A stretch of DNA of 64,000 nucleotides, from contig CP136898.1 of assembly GCA_034359265.1 (NCBI GenBank), positions 3,102,501-3,166,500 of the forward strand. Reading direction: 5' to 3'. Of this stretch, positions 36,886-50,654 are shown in pieces. Numbering within the stretch: position 1 is the stretch's first letter; every line of letters begins with the position of its first letter. The position numbers and the translations under genes were made by a program. The notes under the pieces were generated by a model. It did not search any database. It was not told the origin of the DNA and saw nothing but the letters and a program-made list of their open reading frames with translations. This DNA is from Canna indica. Lineage: Eukaryota; Streptophyta; Magnoliopsida; Zingiberales; Cannaceae.

Positions 36886-37500
36886 TTCATCCGCATAGAT
36901 CACATCAAAACCACAGATTCCTGCGAGACCACCCGATTCCAATTCCCACATACTCAAAAATAAGAATCACAAGTAAAACCATATCAATCGATATATCAAC
37001 TGTTGGGCAACTCTCACCTACTGGAGAGACAACTTTGCATCAACAACCAGTCAAAGCTGCACGAGCAGAGCACCAGTTCCAGATCATCAACTAACAAACT
37101 TTCTGAACATATAAATTGCCACCAAAGATCGGCAGCACCCAAACAAAACCCCGAGGAGGCGATTGTCTCAAACCCTAGAATATGGTAGAGGATCAGAAGA
37201 GGGATTAGATTGGTGGGGCTTCTTTTAGATGAGCGGAGGAAGCAGAAGCAAGGCGGGGGGTGGCATTAAAACGGAGGAATCCGTGAAGCGGGAGATGATT
37301 CGATGCGGAGATTCCTTTCACTTCCACACGTAAAAGAGGGAGCAAGACTGTTCTGGATCCGGTTTTGAGTCCAGTTCTTACGGGTTCGTGCAAGTCGAAT
37401 CGAAGTGAGCCACCGATGACAGCAATTCGTTGCGGCGTAACACGCTGGGACTTAATTTCTAAAAATAGATCTGCAACAATTAAAACATCTTTTTTGAATA

Positions 37501-38028
37501 GGGTAATTACCTAAATATATTCTCAACTATATACTTTTTCATATTTATGATCAATTTCAAAATATTATCATCCTAAATTTTGACATTTGTCTCAATTATA
37601 TCATCCCGTCAACTCTTCGTCAGCCGCACCGTTAAGGCGATGATGTGGCGTTCTGACGTGAATTAAAATAAAAATTTTTATTTTAAAAATAAAAAAAGTT
37701 ACGTCAATTTATATTAAAAAATATTTTTTATTTTTTATTTATATTCATCCTAGACATGGCTTGAAATTATTTTTTAATAAAAAATAAAAAATTTATTTTT
37801 ATATTATTTAATATAAATTGAAGTATTTTTATTTTTTTAAATAGAAAATATTATTTTAATCCACGTCAGAAAGCCACGTAATCGTCTTAACGGGACTACT
37901 GACAGAGAGTTAACGAAATGATGTAATTAAGACAAATGTCAAAGTTCAGGATATAATTTGGTAATATTTTAAAATTAATCACAATTGAGAACAAATGCAT
38001 AGTTCATAATATATTCAGGTAATTACTC
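37501..38028. mobile_element. Mutator-like foldback element (528 bp)
   Basis: Long inverted arms (about 37501-37680 and 37855-38028) begin GGGTAATTACC and end GGTAATTACTC. They share AATATATTCTCAACTATA, TTTTGACATTTGTC and a CCGTTAAG block in mirrored order. Flanks TTTTGAATA (37492-37500) and TTTAGAATA (38029-38037) form a 9-bp duplication with one mismatch, the length typical of Mutator-like elements. The centre is A/T homopolymer-rich. It lies upstream of the UGT80 start. Confidence 0.8.
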
Positions 38029-38039
38029 TTTAGAATATT

Positions 38040-39800
38040 ATTGACGGACCCAAAAGATTCTAACATCTGTTACACATATCAAAATTAGATTCAATAAAAA
38101 TATTTTGGTAAGAATCTACCGTAGCAAACGAGAGAGCCGCTTTGATTGCTAAAGCTTCATTCATCAATATTGAGGAGTTGGCAGGGATGTGCATGAGTAC
38201 CGAGTAGATCCGAAACCGATTGGAATCTATTCGATCGTATAAATTTTGAATAGATTCAAATTAAATTTGAATAGGATCGGGGATAAAATTAAGGAACCGA
38301 CTAAAATCGATTCTGATTCATGATCCAACACATCGAGTACCCATAATTGAAATAGGTATTCGAAATCTATACATTGGAATTTATAAATGAACATGTGTAT
38401 GTTCCAACAGGATACCTTGAATAGGTTCCAATAACTTGTACTCTTCGAATCTATAAATAAACATGTTCCAACAGGGTACATTGGAATATGTAAAAACGAA
38501 CAAGTCCAAACAGAATATTTGAAACATATACTACTACATCACAAGTTTCGAGTAAGATCCGGATCCAAAACTTAAAAACTGATCCAATATATAATAAAAT
38601 TTAGGTATTATAAAAAAATATAAGATACTCGAATCCGCTCGTCCCAAAAAAATATGTCTAATAGAAGCATATAAACATTTGCCTTTGAAAATCCTTGCAA
38701 AGAAAAGCAAAAAAAGCTCGTACCAAAAATATGATAAAAGAAAATTCACAAGAGGACTCCAAGTTTGACTAGTATTTTTCTTAGAAGGTCGAGCCTGAAA
38801 GTAATTTAATTCAAGAATTTTCATAAATTCGAATACGAATATTCAAAACTTACCAAAATCAAATATGATATTCGAGATTCCCGACATCATAACCAAATTC
38901 AAAATATTCTCAATATATCCTTGCATTAAAACTTTTAAAATATTTTACTTAAAACTTTTGAAAGTGATCATTTAATCGTAAAAATACATTCTAAACTTTT
39001 TTTAAAAAATTATATAAATTATAAATTAGTGAATAAATATTTTTGACGACAAAATATATTTTTATAATTAAAAAATAAAAATATTGAAACGATTTCATTG
39101 AAACTGTTGAAACTATTTCAACATTTTTATTTTTTGATCATGAAAATATATTTTAAAATTTCAAAGAAAATTATTAACTAATTTAATTTTTTTTATATAA
39201 ATTTTTAAATACATTTAATGATCATTTAACTACTTTCAAGACTTTTACTTGAAATCATTTTTAACCACAAATACGCATTAACAACTAAACTAAACATTAA
39301 TATTTATATTCATTTACTATCTTTCCTAAACTAAGCATTAACATTTCCCTAAATATATCACATCTTAATCAAACCCAAAAAGAAAAGTATTTAGGGGTTT
39401 AAATACTTTTGAGGAATTTCTCTAAATCATAACAACTAAATTTAAAAAAATCTCCATAAGTATAGTATGAAGTTTTTTTTCAATATCATAACTTAAAAAC
39501 TTAAATATTCAAAATACTTTTGAAATTAAAATTTCCACTATATATATATATATATGATTTTCTTCGTTATAAGTCATTTTTAAGTGGCTCAAAATGAAAG
39601 GAACCGGATGCAAAAATAAAGACAAATTTAACTTCGAAAAGCATTTCAGGTATTCGAATTTTTACAATATGATATATATAATCTTTTTGATATTTTTCCA
39701 AAAAGAGAAAACCAAACCGAACCGGGTCAGCGTGACCCGTTGAAAGGTATCTTTTTCGTGTGCACATGATGCCTCCGCTGAACCCGGTCCGAGACGCTTA
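38040..39800. other. AT-rich intergenic DNA upstream of the pyrophosphatase gene
   Basis: 38180-38580 has repeated AATAAACATGTTCCAACAGG and GATTGGAATC motifs and may be a decayed element starting GGGATGTGCATGAG. 39000-39560 is mostly A/T. The sequence turns GC-rich at about 39780, where the pyrophosphatase promoter and leader begin. Confidence 0.45.
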
Positions 39801-39945
39801 AACTACTCCGCCCCTCGCAGGCTCGCACTCTTTGCCAACTCCTTCGCTACCGCCGCCGCAGCATCCACCTTCCAACCAGGCGTCAGCGGCGTCTCCTCCT
39901 GCCCTTGTTTTCCTCGTTGGATCACCTAAAACAGGTTTCTCACCC
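39800..39945 (+). promoter_or_regulatory. Probable 5' UTR exon of the pyrophosphatase gene
   Basis: A GC-rich segment with CCGCCGCCGCAGCATCC lies before AAAACAG|GTTTCT, a plausible donor. A leader intron of about 1.1 kb would end shortly before the ATG at 41084. This is inferred from composition and splice signals only. Confidence 0.4.
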
Positions 39946-41083
39946 ATTTCTGCAGAGTCCGGTAAATTTTTTCTGGTTGGTTATTGGTATGTGTTTGATC
40001 ATCGTCTACGAAATGATCTATAAGATTATGATTTGGGTAGTTCTCGATGGAAGATTCAATGGTGATTTGTGCTTGCTTTTATGGATCATAGATATTCCGT
40101 GCATTAGTTGGTACTTGGTAGAACTGATCAGTATGTACTAGTGAGGATTGGGATTTAAGTTTTATGGTCGCAATAGACTGTATTTGACTTTTTTTTCCAC
40201 TGTTGGATCCGTCATTTTTTCTAGTTTGATTGATAAATATGTATTTCTTTTATTTTCTTTTTTAATGTGTGCATATTTTGACGTCCTTGTATCTTTAGTA
40301 GTTCTCTTTATTTTTGAATATATGTTGGGTCTTTTTCTTATCATTTTATCATTTCATTATGTTTCCCTAAAAACCAATGCCGTTGAATCTATTTTTGATT
40401 TGATTTTTCTTGGAGACAAAAAATTTTCTTCTTTTTTTTGGTTGGTTTCTATGAGCATATTGTGCATGATCATACAATTTGAAATTGGACTGTTTTTGCT
40501 AATAGTAACACCTACATATGCTTGGAAAATATAAAGATTCAGTAGCTCACATGCAAATGAGAATCCACGGTGTGAACCTAGTGAAAGGAAATGTGGTGTA
40601 AAGAGGAAGGGAAGAAATAATTGATCTTAACTAGACCACAAATGATAGATGAATATAGTGATTTGAAAATCATATTAGCCTAATCACCATATTACAATCA
40701 CATTAGTTAGGCTCTACCAATAGTAATTATAAGGACAAGAAATTCAGATATTCAATTTATGATATGCAGTCCCTATCATCAGGTATCTTCAATTTTCTGT
40801 GAGTTGCGGACAGTTTTTTTGTTATCCTAATTACTTTGGGTAGCATTTAAAGTTGTGTTAAGAAATTGTTGAATATTGATTTTATGAAGAAGTTAAAAAA
40901 TTCATTTGACATATCCTCTATTGATAGGTTTTGGTTTAGTGGTAAAATTTCATTTCACTGTATTGATTTTTTGAAGTTTTGAAACCATCTATAGCATTTT
41001 ATGCTATAATGTAGTAATTCTTCAATGATAAAATCTCTTGCACTGCACTAAAGTTTTTCTACATACACTTTGTGGATAGAAAC

Positions 41084-43992
41084 ATGAGTGAAGGAAGTGA
41101 GACAAATTCAACTGAGAAACGCCAAGCTCCACGACTTAATGAAAGGATTATATCATCAATGTCAAGGAGATCTGTAGCGGCACATCCCTGGCATGACCTC
41201 GAAATTGGTATAAGATTTGATGCTAAAGTAGTGGAGTCAATTTTGGTACTCATGCATACTAAGTTGACTGAACACATTACTTCACTTGCAGGTCCTGGTG
41301 CTCCTGCTGTCTTCAATGTTGTAAGTATTCTCTTTTGATAATTCAAATCTTTGGTAGTTGACTAAAACAAAACCAAATAACTGAAACGAAGGGGAAGATG
41401 TATTATACAGCACTGGTTCTGTTGATTTCTTCTGACACTAACTCAGTAAGTTGGCAACTCTGTAGCATATAGAGGCCAATCAGACTCAATAGAGATTGCG
41501 AATAAAATAATTGAATAAAGTAGGATGCAATAGGTTATGAGTCATACATAAAAGAAACTTAAACATATCATGTGACAAGAAGTAATTGACTTGTAGCTTT
41601 AAAAGACATGTAATTACGTTTTTTAATTGGAAAAGTAGTTCCTAACACAATCTTCCATATAACTAGAGAAGGCTGAAGTAACTTATGCAAAATAGATTGA
41701 TCATCATTTCTATTGCATTAACCATAATATATGACATGAGGTAATCCTTAAGAATAAAATTATACATATTTCAAAGAGGAACAAAGTTTCCTTGAGTATT
41801 CTTAAAATGCCATGTTTTGGAAAATGCTGTATTCTAATATAGGATCCAATATATCCAAGAAGTTCTAAACTAGAACCGGAATTTGGCATGATTTGAAAAT
41901 AATGTAATGCACGCTCAGGCTCCAAATTAAAGGTCAATGAGCAGAAAATTTTTCTCTAAGTTACTAAAATGTATAATACTATAATGCAAAATTCTTCAGC
42001 TTCTATCTTGTGGCACTAAAATTTAGCAGATGGAGTGCAAAGAACATTTTCTGGAACTAGAATTTAGCAGATGGAGTTTGGCAAACTAAAACTTTGTGGA
42101 ACATAAATTTGGTAGGCTCTTAATGGGATTATTGATACCTTGGTTGTTTGTTCCTAACATATAGTAAAATTGTATTTAGGTGAAATAATTACAAATTTAA
42201 ACCCTTGACTCGTTTGACACAATTAGCTCCCATACAAAACTTTGCCTTGCTCTTGTTTTTATCATTAGAGGATAGCTTCAATATTATAAACAATGCATCT
42301 CACTCTTGTTTATCTCTCAACTGCCCATTCAATTGTTTGCATTGATTGCAACAGATACAAAGTTAAAGTTTTTCATTTCCTTATGAGTAAAATTACATCA
42401 TATATTCAGAGCCTTCAGAAGATGAGACGTGTAGAATTTCATGCCATATGCAGTAGATATTTTACTAATTGGAAAGATCAATACCCAAATGTTAAGTTCT
42501 GCATTATTGAGTGTTGTCTAACCTTTCAAAACCATGTAGGTAACTTCCCCATTTCTTTGCTATTTAAGACAAGCATAATTTTGGATTTTGGACTCCGACC
42601 TGTGTTGTTTCACATTCCATGTTCTATGTAGGTCGTGGAGATAACAAAAGGAAGTAAAGTTAAATATGAACTTGACAAGAAAACAGGGCTGATTAAGGTT
42701 TGTATATTTTCTAATTATATATTTATATTTAAGATCTAGACCAAAAGGACACATATTTGGAAACTATTCAAATATGTTATAACTTGCAACCTATAGTTCT
42801 TTGTTAATTGCTGATTGTTGTTCCCAGGTTGATCGAATCTTGTATTCCTCAGTGGTCTATCCTCACAACTATGGCTTCATCCCTCGTACTCTTTGTGAAG
42901 ACAGTGACCCCATGGACGTTTTGATCCTCATGCAGGTTATTAGTTTATTACCCTAAAGTTATGCATGTCTTAATTTATTAATTTGACTTCTTAGGCCTTG
43001 TTTGTTTCATAGTAGAGTATGGTTTATCATGATATGGTATGGTTTAATTTTATGCTTGGGAAGACTCCTAATAAATGGTCATGGTATGGTATGGTAATCT
43101 CATGATTTGAAAAACATAAATTTTGACCAAGTTTTTAAACCATGGATTTGGTGGTTGATCGACTTAGCCAAGACTATTCTTCTCCATAACTATTGTCATT
43201 TAACTATACCATACCATATCATCATCCCAAACAAGATAATAGTTTTTACAGTACCATATCATAGAATACTTTACCATACATTACTAAACCATGATTCACC
43301 TCATCCAAACAAGGCCTTAAAGAAAATATCATTTATTCTCTCTGCAATACAAAGGCTAGTTGAAAAATGTATTTTTTTAGTGGTGACTGGATATTCAAAC
43401 CCAAATGTTCTGAATAGGAACCAGTTCTTTCCGGTAGCTTCCTACGAGCCAGGGCCATTGGTCTTATGCCTATGATTGACCAGGTACGTATCTGCGTAAA
43501 ATATAACAATATGATTGATTCATCTCCATCATCTATATGAAGTATTGTGATGCGTGGATAACTTAACAGGGGGAGAAAGATGATAAGATCATTGCTGTTT
43601 GTGCTGATGATCCGGAGTATCGTCACTACAATGATCTCAATGAATTGCCACCTCATCGTCTTGCTGAGATACGCCGCTTCTTTGAAGATTGTATCCTGTC
43701 AATATTGTCCTTTTACAACTTATGATGCCTGAGACATTGCTATTTTCCGAGAATTGTATGTTAAAATCCTTGACAAGTTGTCCAGATAAGAAGAACGAGA
43801 ACAAAGAGGTTGCCGTCAACGAGTTCCTGCCTGCAAGTACTGCCCGTGAAGCCATCCAGCATTCTATGTAAGTTGGCGAAAACATACTTTGGCTTCTGCA
43901 TTGCACGTACAAAACGAAGCGCTGAGTCTTATTGGGCAAATATTTGCAGGGATCTTTATGCTCAATACATATTGCAGAGCTTGAGGCAGTAA
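41084..43992 (+). CDS. PPA: Soluble inorganic pyrophosphatase (family I)
   Basis: Hydrolyses pyrophosphate to phosphate with Mg2+, pulling biosynthetic reactions forward in the cytosol. Eight coding exons: 41084-41207, 41292-41320, 42632-42697, 42828-42935, 43418-43483, 43570-43690, 43786-43867, 43950-43992; 212 residues, the normal plant length. Phases agree throughout. The signature [10 protein letters not shown] carries the metal-binding aspartates. Other core segments are [46 protein letters not shown] and the C-terminal [12 protein letters not shown]. Exon 2 is only 29 nt. The start [12 protein letters not shown] fits plant homologues, which have a variable N-terminus without a transit peptide. 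A Tourist-like element lies in intron 4. Nothing is broken. Confidence 0.94.
42994..43316. mobile_element. Tourist/PIF-Harbinger-like MITE (323 bp)
   Basis: The 3-bp duplication TTA (42991-42993 and 43317-43319) flanks inverted ends GGCCTTGTTTG and CAAACAAGGCC. The interior is rich in ATGGTATGG and CCATACC motifs, forming an imperfect foldback. It lies in intron 4 of the pyrophosphatase gene, with both splice sites intact. Confidence 0.82.
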
Positions 43993-44703
43993 ATTCCAAG
44001 CACTCGCTACAGTAGCTTAAGGCATTTGGAAACATGTACTCATTTACTGCATGGTAGTGTCGATTAACGTATCAGTTCGATTAATCATTTGGTGGGCTGT
44101 ATGGAAAAATTGTCTATTTATCTTCTGAACTTGAATACTGCTTTGGGGTAGGCATTTGGATTCCTTATTGCAAACGAGATAATTCCACTAATGGGATATT
44201 AATTTCAGATTAATTTTGCTCATACTAGCTTTTTCTTTTTTTTTCTAAGATGCTTTATATTTCTAATTTTGTGAATTGGAATATTAGAACATAATTCTCA
44301 AAATTATCTTTCATTATGATAAAATTGTTATTAAGAAGTTTATCATAGCCTAAGAATTTCAGTAGATCTGTAGGTTTCATGAATAAGGAGAACAAATATT
44401 CAATTACAAAATAATCGCATTTTCAACTGTTGAAGCAAAACAACAATGATACACATAATGCACAATTCATGGTGAATTTACAAAGTAAACATTAGCATAT
44501 GCATAATAAGCTAAACAAACATGAAATCCAAGTGTTTAGTTGAAATTACTTTATAATCAAGCAAAGCAACCATGATACGCGCAATCAAGAAATCCTTCAA
44601 TTGCATTTTTACAGCGACGACTACTACATTGCAAGTACAAAACTTGGAACCGCGGCAACAAAAGGATTAAAAAAGAAAAGAAGACAACAGCCAGAATAAT
44701 TGA

Positions 44704-45308
<605 letters not shown>

Positions 45309-45559
45309 AAATGAACAGTTGAGATGAGAAAGGGAAAGTTTGCGAAATGCATTCCGGGTACGGAGTTGTTTTTGGATCGTTCGATTAATTTATTCCAACG
45401 GTTAAGATGGCTTCCAGCTAGAACACACGGATTATGATCCGTGGCTCGTGGTACGACTTCGGAGTTTGAACCTGTTTCGGGAAACCGTCATCTGCTAAAT
45501 TTAAATTAGAATTAAATCCTGCCGTTTTGTTGCATAAAGTTACAAAAGAAAAAATAAAT

Positions 45560-45584
45560 TGCGGTGAACGTGGATCGAACACGT

Positions 45585-45627
<43 letters not shown>

Positions 45628-45632
45628 CCCGC
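45560..45632 (-). tRNA. tRNA-Phe (GAA), copy A
   Basis: 73 nt ending in discriminator A. Acceptor stem GCGGGGA pairs with TTCACCGC-side bases. Box A is TAGCTCAGTTGG, the anticodon loop CTGAAGA gives GAA, and box B is GTTCGATCC. A T-rich terminator follows. No intron. Identical to the copy at 48756-48828. Confidence 0.96.
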
Positions 45633-46343
45633 AATGTATGATTTAGTTATCAATAAGCTATTACAGTAGTTCACAAAAAATTTATTTGTATAACTGCAAA
45701 TAATCAAATAAATGAGTGGTATATATATTACCTTCTAGCGATAAATATGACCTGTTTTAACTCATTAAAAATCCGAATGCACTAGTCTCCGTATTTGAAG
45801 GTAATTCTCACTCTCAGCTCTCTGCCTTGTCCTTTTCCTGCGTTCAAATTCCAACATAGATCCCGTTCAAGTTCTTGCTTGATAGCTAATCAAACCAAGT
45901 GACAAATCAGATACAGTAAGATTAGGACTGGGTTTTTTCTAATAATCTCTTATCTCTAAGAACAGCTAGTAAAAAACTAAAATTTACAGACAACTTTTCT
46001 CACACTCAAGGAAATTAGGATGCTTGATACTATTCTCACCTTGTCTATATCAAGTCATTTATAAAAAGAATTCAATATAATTTTGAAATTAGTCTTAGAA
46101 GTCTTCCTAATCTAAAGTCAATGTATGATGATTAAATATCAACAAGCAATAGTGATTCTGAGAGATGTCCGAACAAAAGTGTGATGTTTCCAGCTACAGG
46201 AAGATCTGAGAAACCACATCGTCCCCTTGGTTTTTGGACTTTCATTGATCAGGCATGAGAATATGCTACTTGAGAGCTCAAGTAGCAGAACATAAAAAAT
46301 CTTTAATGGCGGTCTTTGATCAGATCCATGTGACAACCTATAA

Positions 46344-46390
46344 TAGCCGTTGATTCTTTTAGTAGCCGTTGAGCTTTTTAGTAGCCGTTG
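46344..46390 (+). promoter_or_regulatory. Three MSA elements upstream of KNOLLE
   Basis: TAGCCGTTG occurs at 46344-46352, 46363-46371 and 46382-46390, exactly 19 bp apart. Its reverse complement CAACGGCTA contains the AACGG core of the mitosis-specific activator element bound by three-repeat MYB (MYB3R) factors, which drive G2/M genes. The last copy is 108 bp before the ATG. Confidence 0.82.
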
Positions 46391-46497
46391 GAAGGCATCC
46401 GTGTTTTTAATCGCCTCCCCTTCTCTTTCCTTTCCATTCTTCGTCCTTCTCAGTTCTCTCCAGTGACTGAGCAAAGCAGAGGAGACCAGAAGCCAAC

Positions 46498-47436
46498 ATG
46501 AACGACCTCATGACCAAATCCTTCTACAGCTACGCCGATCTCAAGAAGGAGGCCCTCAAGGACCTAGAGTCCGGCGTCGAAGACGACGCCGCCGCCATCG
46601 AGATGGCCGGCTCCGCTGATTCCCACCTCCGCCACTTCTTCGAGGAGGCCGGCGTCGTCAAGGAGGAGATGGGCGCCATCCGGGACCTGCTCGCCCGCCT
46701 CCAAGCCGCCAACGAGGACAGCAAATCCCTCCACAACCCGGAGGCTCTCCGTGGCCTCCGCGTCCGCATCAACGCCGACATCGTCCAGGTTCTCAAGACG
46801 GCCCGCGCCATCCGCGGCCGGCTCGAGGCCATGGACCGCTCCAACGCGGCCAACCGGCGCCTCTCCGGCTGCCGCGAGGGCACCCCAGTCGACCGGACCC
46901 GCGGCGCCGTCACCAACGGGCTACGGAAGAAGCTCAAGGAGCTGATGATGGACTTCCAGGCGCTACGGCAGCGGATGATGGCCGAGCACCGCGAGACGGT
47001 GGAGCGGCAGTACTTCACGGTGACGGGAGAGGCGGCGGCGGAGGAGGTGATCGAGCGGATCATCGCCAACGGGGAGAGCGAGGGGATGATGAAGAAGGCC
47101 ATCTTGGAGCACGGCCGGGGGAAGGTGGTGGAGACGGTGCAGGAGATCCAGGATCGGCACGACGCGGCCAGGGAGGTGGAGCGTAGCCTACTTGAGCTGC
47201 ATCAGGTGTTCTTGGACATGGCGGTGATGGTGGAGGTGCAGGGGGAGAAGATGGACAACATCGAACACCATGTCAGCAGCGCCTCCCAGTACGTGAAGAA
47301 CGGCACCAACGAGCTCAAGTGCGCCAAGGGATACCAGAGGAGCAGCCGTAAGTGGCTCTGCATCGGCATCATCTTGCTGCTTCTGCTAGTGCTGGTTATC
47401 GTCATCCCCATTGCCACCAGCTTCAGCAAATCTTAG
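46498..47436 (+). CDS. KNOLLE: Cytokinesis syntaxin KNOLLE (SYP111)
   Basis: Qa-SNARE that drives vesicle fusion at the forming cell plate. Single exon, 312 residues, matching the family's length. It begins with the diagnostic MNDLMTKSF. A three-helix Habc region spans about 45-165 (including AVTNGLRKKLKELMMDFQ and YFTVTGE). The SNARE helix is about 205-270, with EVERSLLELHQVFLDMAVMV and the zero-layer Gln in VEVQGEKMD. A C-terminal anchor (WLCIGIILLLLLVLVIVIP) spans about 287-305. SYP111 is favoured over SYP112 because GRGKVVETVQEIQDR and the C-terminal TSFSKS resemble KNOLLE. Coding sequence is very GC-rich. Transcription at G2/M is supported by three upstream MSA motifs. It lies between two H3/tRNA blocks. 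Confidence 0.95.
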   Translation: MNDLMTKSFYSYADLKKEALKDLESGVEDDAAAIEMAGSADSHLRHFFEEAGVVKEEMGAIRDLLARLQAANEDSKSLHNPEALRGLRVRINADIVQVLKTARAIRGRLEAMDRSNAANRRLSGCREGTPVDRTRGAVTNGLRKKLKELMMDFQALRQRMMAEHRETVERQYFTVTGEAAAEEVIERIIANGESEGMMKKAILEHGRGKVVETVQEIQDRHDAAREVERSLLELHQVFLDMAVMVEVQGEKMDNIEHHVSSASQYVKNGTNELKCAKGYQRSSRKWLCIGIILLLLLVLVIVIPIATSFSKS

Positions 47437-47873
47437 ATGACTTTTCAGTCAATAAGAGTTACCTTAACTCTTTAATTGGTATTCGAGCTTGTCTGTCTTG
47501 AGAAATTATGATTTGATATCTCTTTTTTAATGCATAATCTTTTAGAAACAGAGATAGAATCAAGTTGAGTAATGACATCAAATCCAGATCGCAAGTTTAT
47601 AGAACTGCCTTGGCAGATCGCAGTCTACATAACATTCAGAACAGATTCGTGGGCAATTGTCCAATGATTCTTGAGCAGTCTGCATAACAAAATCTGAATT
47701 CAATCGTTTAGTTGCCATTACTGTATAATCACAAGCAAAACAACCATGAAATGCTAAAGCATAACATCCTTCCCCATTGCATTTTTACAGCGACAACAAC
47801 CACATTCCAAGTACAAATATTAGAACAGCGGAAACAAAAGGATTAAAGAGAAGACAAAAGCCAGATGCATAGA

Positions 47874-48314
<441 letters not shown>

Positions 48315-48371
48315 CTAGGCGATTAGGGTTCGAGATTTGGGAGTGGGAAATCGCGATCAGGGATGGAGTCC

Positions 48372-48468
48372 TTTTATATCCGAAGATAATTAAAAATAAA
48401 AGGGCGGGAGAGAGATAAGTGAGAGGCAACGCGAAAACTGAGCTATTTTTGGACCGTCCGATCGCGAT
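48372..48468 (-). promoter_or_regulatory. H3 copy B promoter
   Basis: TATAAAA on the minus strand at 48372-48378, and the 18-bp block shared with copy A at 48451-48468. Between them lies a CGCGAAAACTGAGCTA stretch also present in copy A. Confidence 0.6.
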
Positions 48469-48755
48469 TAATGAACAGTTGAGATGTGAGAAAACGAAAA
48501 GTTTGGGAAATGCATTGCGAGTATCGGGTTGTTTCTGGATCGTTCGATTAATTTATACGAACGGTTGGTATGGATTCCAGCTAGAGCACACGGATTGTGA
48601 TCCGTGGCTCTTCGTTGGACTTTAAATTTTGAACTTGTTTTGGGAAATGTTTGCTACCTACTCCTGACAATGAGATAACAACGAATTGTATGACTGAAGT
48701 CTTATATATATCAAAGTTACAAAAGAAAAAAACCTTACAATAAAGAAAAATTAAA

Positions 48756-48780
48756 TGCGGTGAACGTGGATCGAACACGT

Positions 48781-48823
<43 letters not shown>

Positions 48824-48828
48824 CCCGC
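48756..48828 (-). tRNA. tRNA-Phe (GAA), copy B
   Basis: Same 73-nt sequence as 45560-45632, with the GAA anticodon, intact A and B boxes and discriminator A. A TTTTT terminator follows on the minus strand. Confidence 0.96.
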
Positions 48829-48979
48829 TATGTTCATTGTGTCATTTGTCTACTACTAGTACATAGTTAATATTTAAATGAAATTATATGTATAATAAGT
48901 GCATATAATTAAACAGATGAGTGGTCTATGTAATATGTATTACCTGGTAGCGATAAATATGACGTGGCATGATGATTCA

Positions 48980-50640
48980 CACCAACCTTTAGCGATAAAT
49001 CAAACAAAATGTTGCTCGTAATAGTAATAATAATTGGTTGTAGTAGTTTAAAATAAAAAGTAAGACAATGAAATGCCTTGCATGTCTGATACTTGGATAA
49101 TTTAATCCATTCAAGTTTGTATTTTGAGAAAGGGAGCGAGTGACATTGTGTTCATCTCCTCATCAAGCATGGTTTGTCGGCTGGGCATGCTTATCTCCTG
49201 TTAATTAATTAATTAATTAATGTTAAGCACGCAGTTGGGACTTGGGACAAAGCAGGAAGCTTCCTTGATGCTTCGTCTCCAATTAAATGTCATATTCTTT
49301 CACTCTCACTCAGTATATTATTCTCCTGTTGGCTCCACTTCTCCCTCTCTTCTTTCCCCTTGATTCCAATATGTTCTTGTTTGCGAGATGAAATTATATA
49401 TTTTTTCAAATTTTTATTCCTTTTATTCATTAAAAATTTGATCGGAGGGTTTGGATTGAATTGATTAATCAGATTGGTTCGGGTTTAGTGATTTGATTCG
49501 ATCGGGGTTGAACATAAAATTTGATGGGCGTGAGATGAAATTTATGTCATCGTCTGAAAAAGTAAATTATTGTTGGCAAATGACAATAGAAGATTCAGGT
49601 GTTTATGGGTTCACCAACCGCATCATAATTCCACTATTGAGCCGTGTTTCCATCTCCAACGGGTATCGGATTCGATTGGATCGGATGGAAATTTAAAATC
49701 ATTATCTGATCTGATTGACTTTTATTTATTTATTTATTTAGAGAAAAAAAAAGACAATTATTTATTTTTCTAGAAAAAAAATTATCATCTTGCCTCCTAA
49801 CAACAAAGATAATAGATGCTGGCTCTTTTATCCCACGTTGCATCACAATTTACATCGATCCATCAATTTTTTGGGGGAATCTAATATTTTTTATGAATGG
49901 AATATTGTATAGTTTTATAGGAATTGCCATCGTAACAACCTATTGTTGACGATTAGTTTCTTGTTCGTTAGATTAATAGTGGTGTGCTGCCTGTCATTAA
50001 AAATATAGTACTTGTTTTTAATAAACCTAATAAACCAAATGAATCAAATAATACTAATAATAAAACTTTTAAAGGAACTGCTCATGTTAGGATTACCCAG
50101 CAACATAAGTATATCACTAGAGCACTCATTGATTTTATAAGAAAAAAGCTCGAATCAGACTTTCCGAGCAAATATACATTCAAAAATAGTGGGTTGTCCA
50201 ATTCCAAATCCCATTATTGTTTAATATTGTGATCAAATTTGTGAAATAAATGTAGTACAATAGGACATGTTCAATCCAATAGCCCGCTTAAGTGCGAATA
50301 TTGATAGGAACGAAAACAAGCAAGTCATAGTTCCACTAATTCACACAAAGTCAAAAGCTTATGAATCTTGCTTGTAATAGGAATAAAGGAGGACATATTT
50401 ATTTATTTGATCCTGGAATTTGTTAATATTATTTTTACAAGAGGAATATAGATATATATATATATATATCACGGTAGAGACAGGAGGACATATCTTCCAC
50501 GCCCAGATTAATGACGTCATGGACCAAATCAAAACGGGGTCCACCCGATACTAATTTTGTATTACAATCAAACCCCAATCGACTCAATCCCTATTTTATT
50601 GGGCTTGATTAAAATTGTATTTTAAGCTTCCATAATAATA
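48980..50640. other. Intergenic, between the H3 block and the Copia element
   Basis: Mostly AT-rich with an (ATTA)n run at 49200-49222. 49430-49700 contains repeated GATTCGATCGG and GGATCGGATGG motifs resembling decayed name-like repeats. An open frame at 49984-50232 (82 codons, Asn/Lys-rich) is not recognised. (TA)n at about 50452-50468 and (AAT/ATT)n at 50630-50655. Confidence 0.4.
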
Positions 50641-50654
50641 ATTATTATTATTAT

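Noticed and set aside
36885..36951. UGT80 start at the upstream in-frame ATG (36951)
   Set aside because: Possible, but the MASGEM start at 36885 gives a length and N-terminus closer to UGT80B1; kept only as an alternative.
46530..47102. Long minus-strand frame across KNOLLE
   Set aside because: Arises from strong third-position GC bias of the KNOLLE coding sequence; Ser/Arg-rich and without a family.
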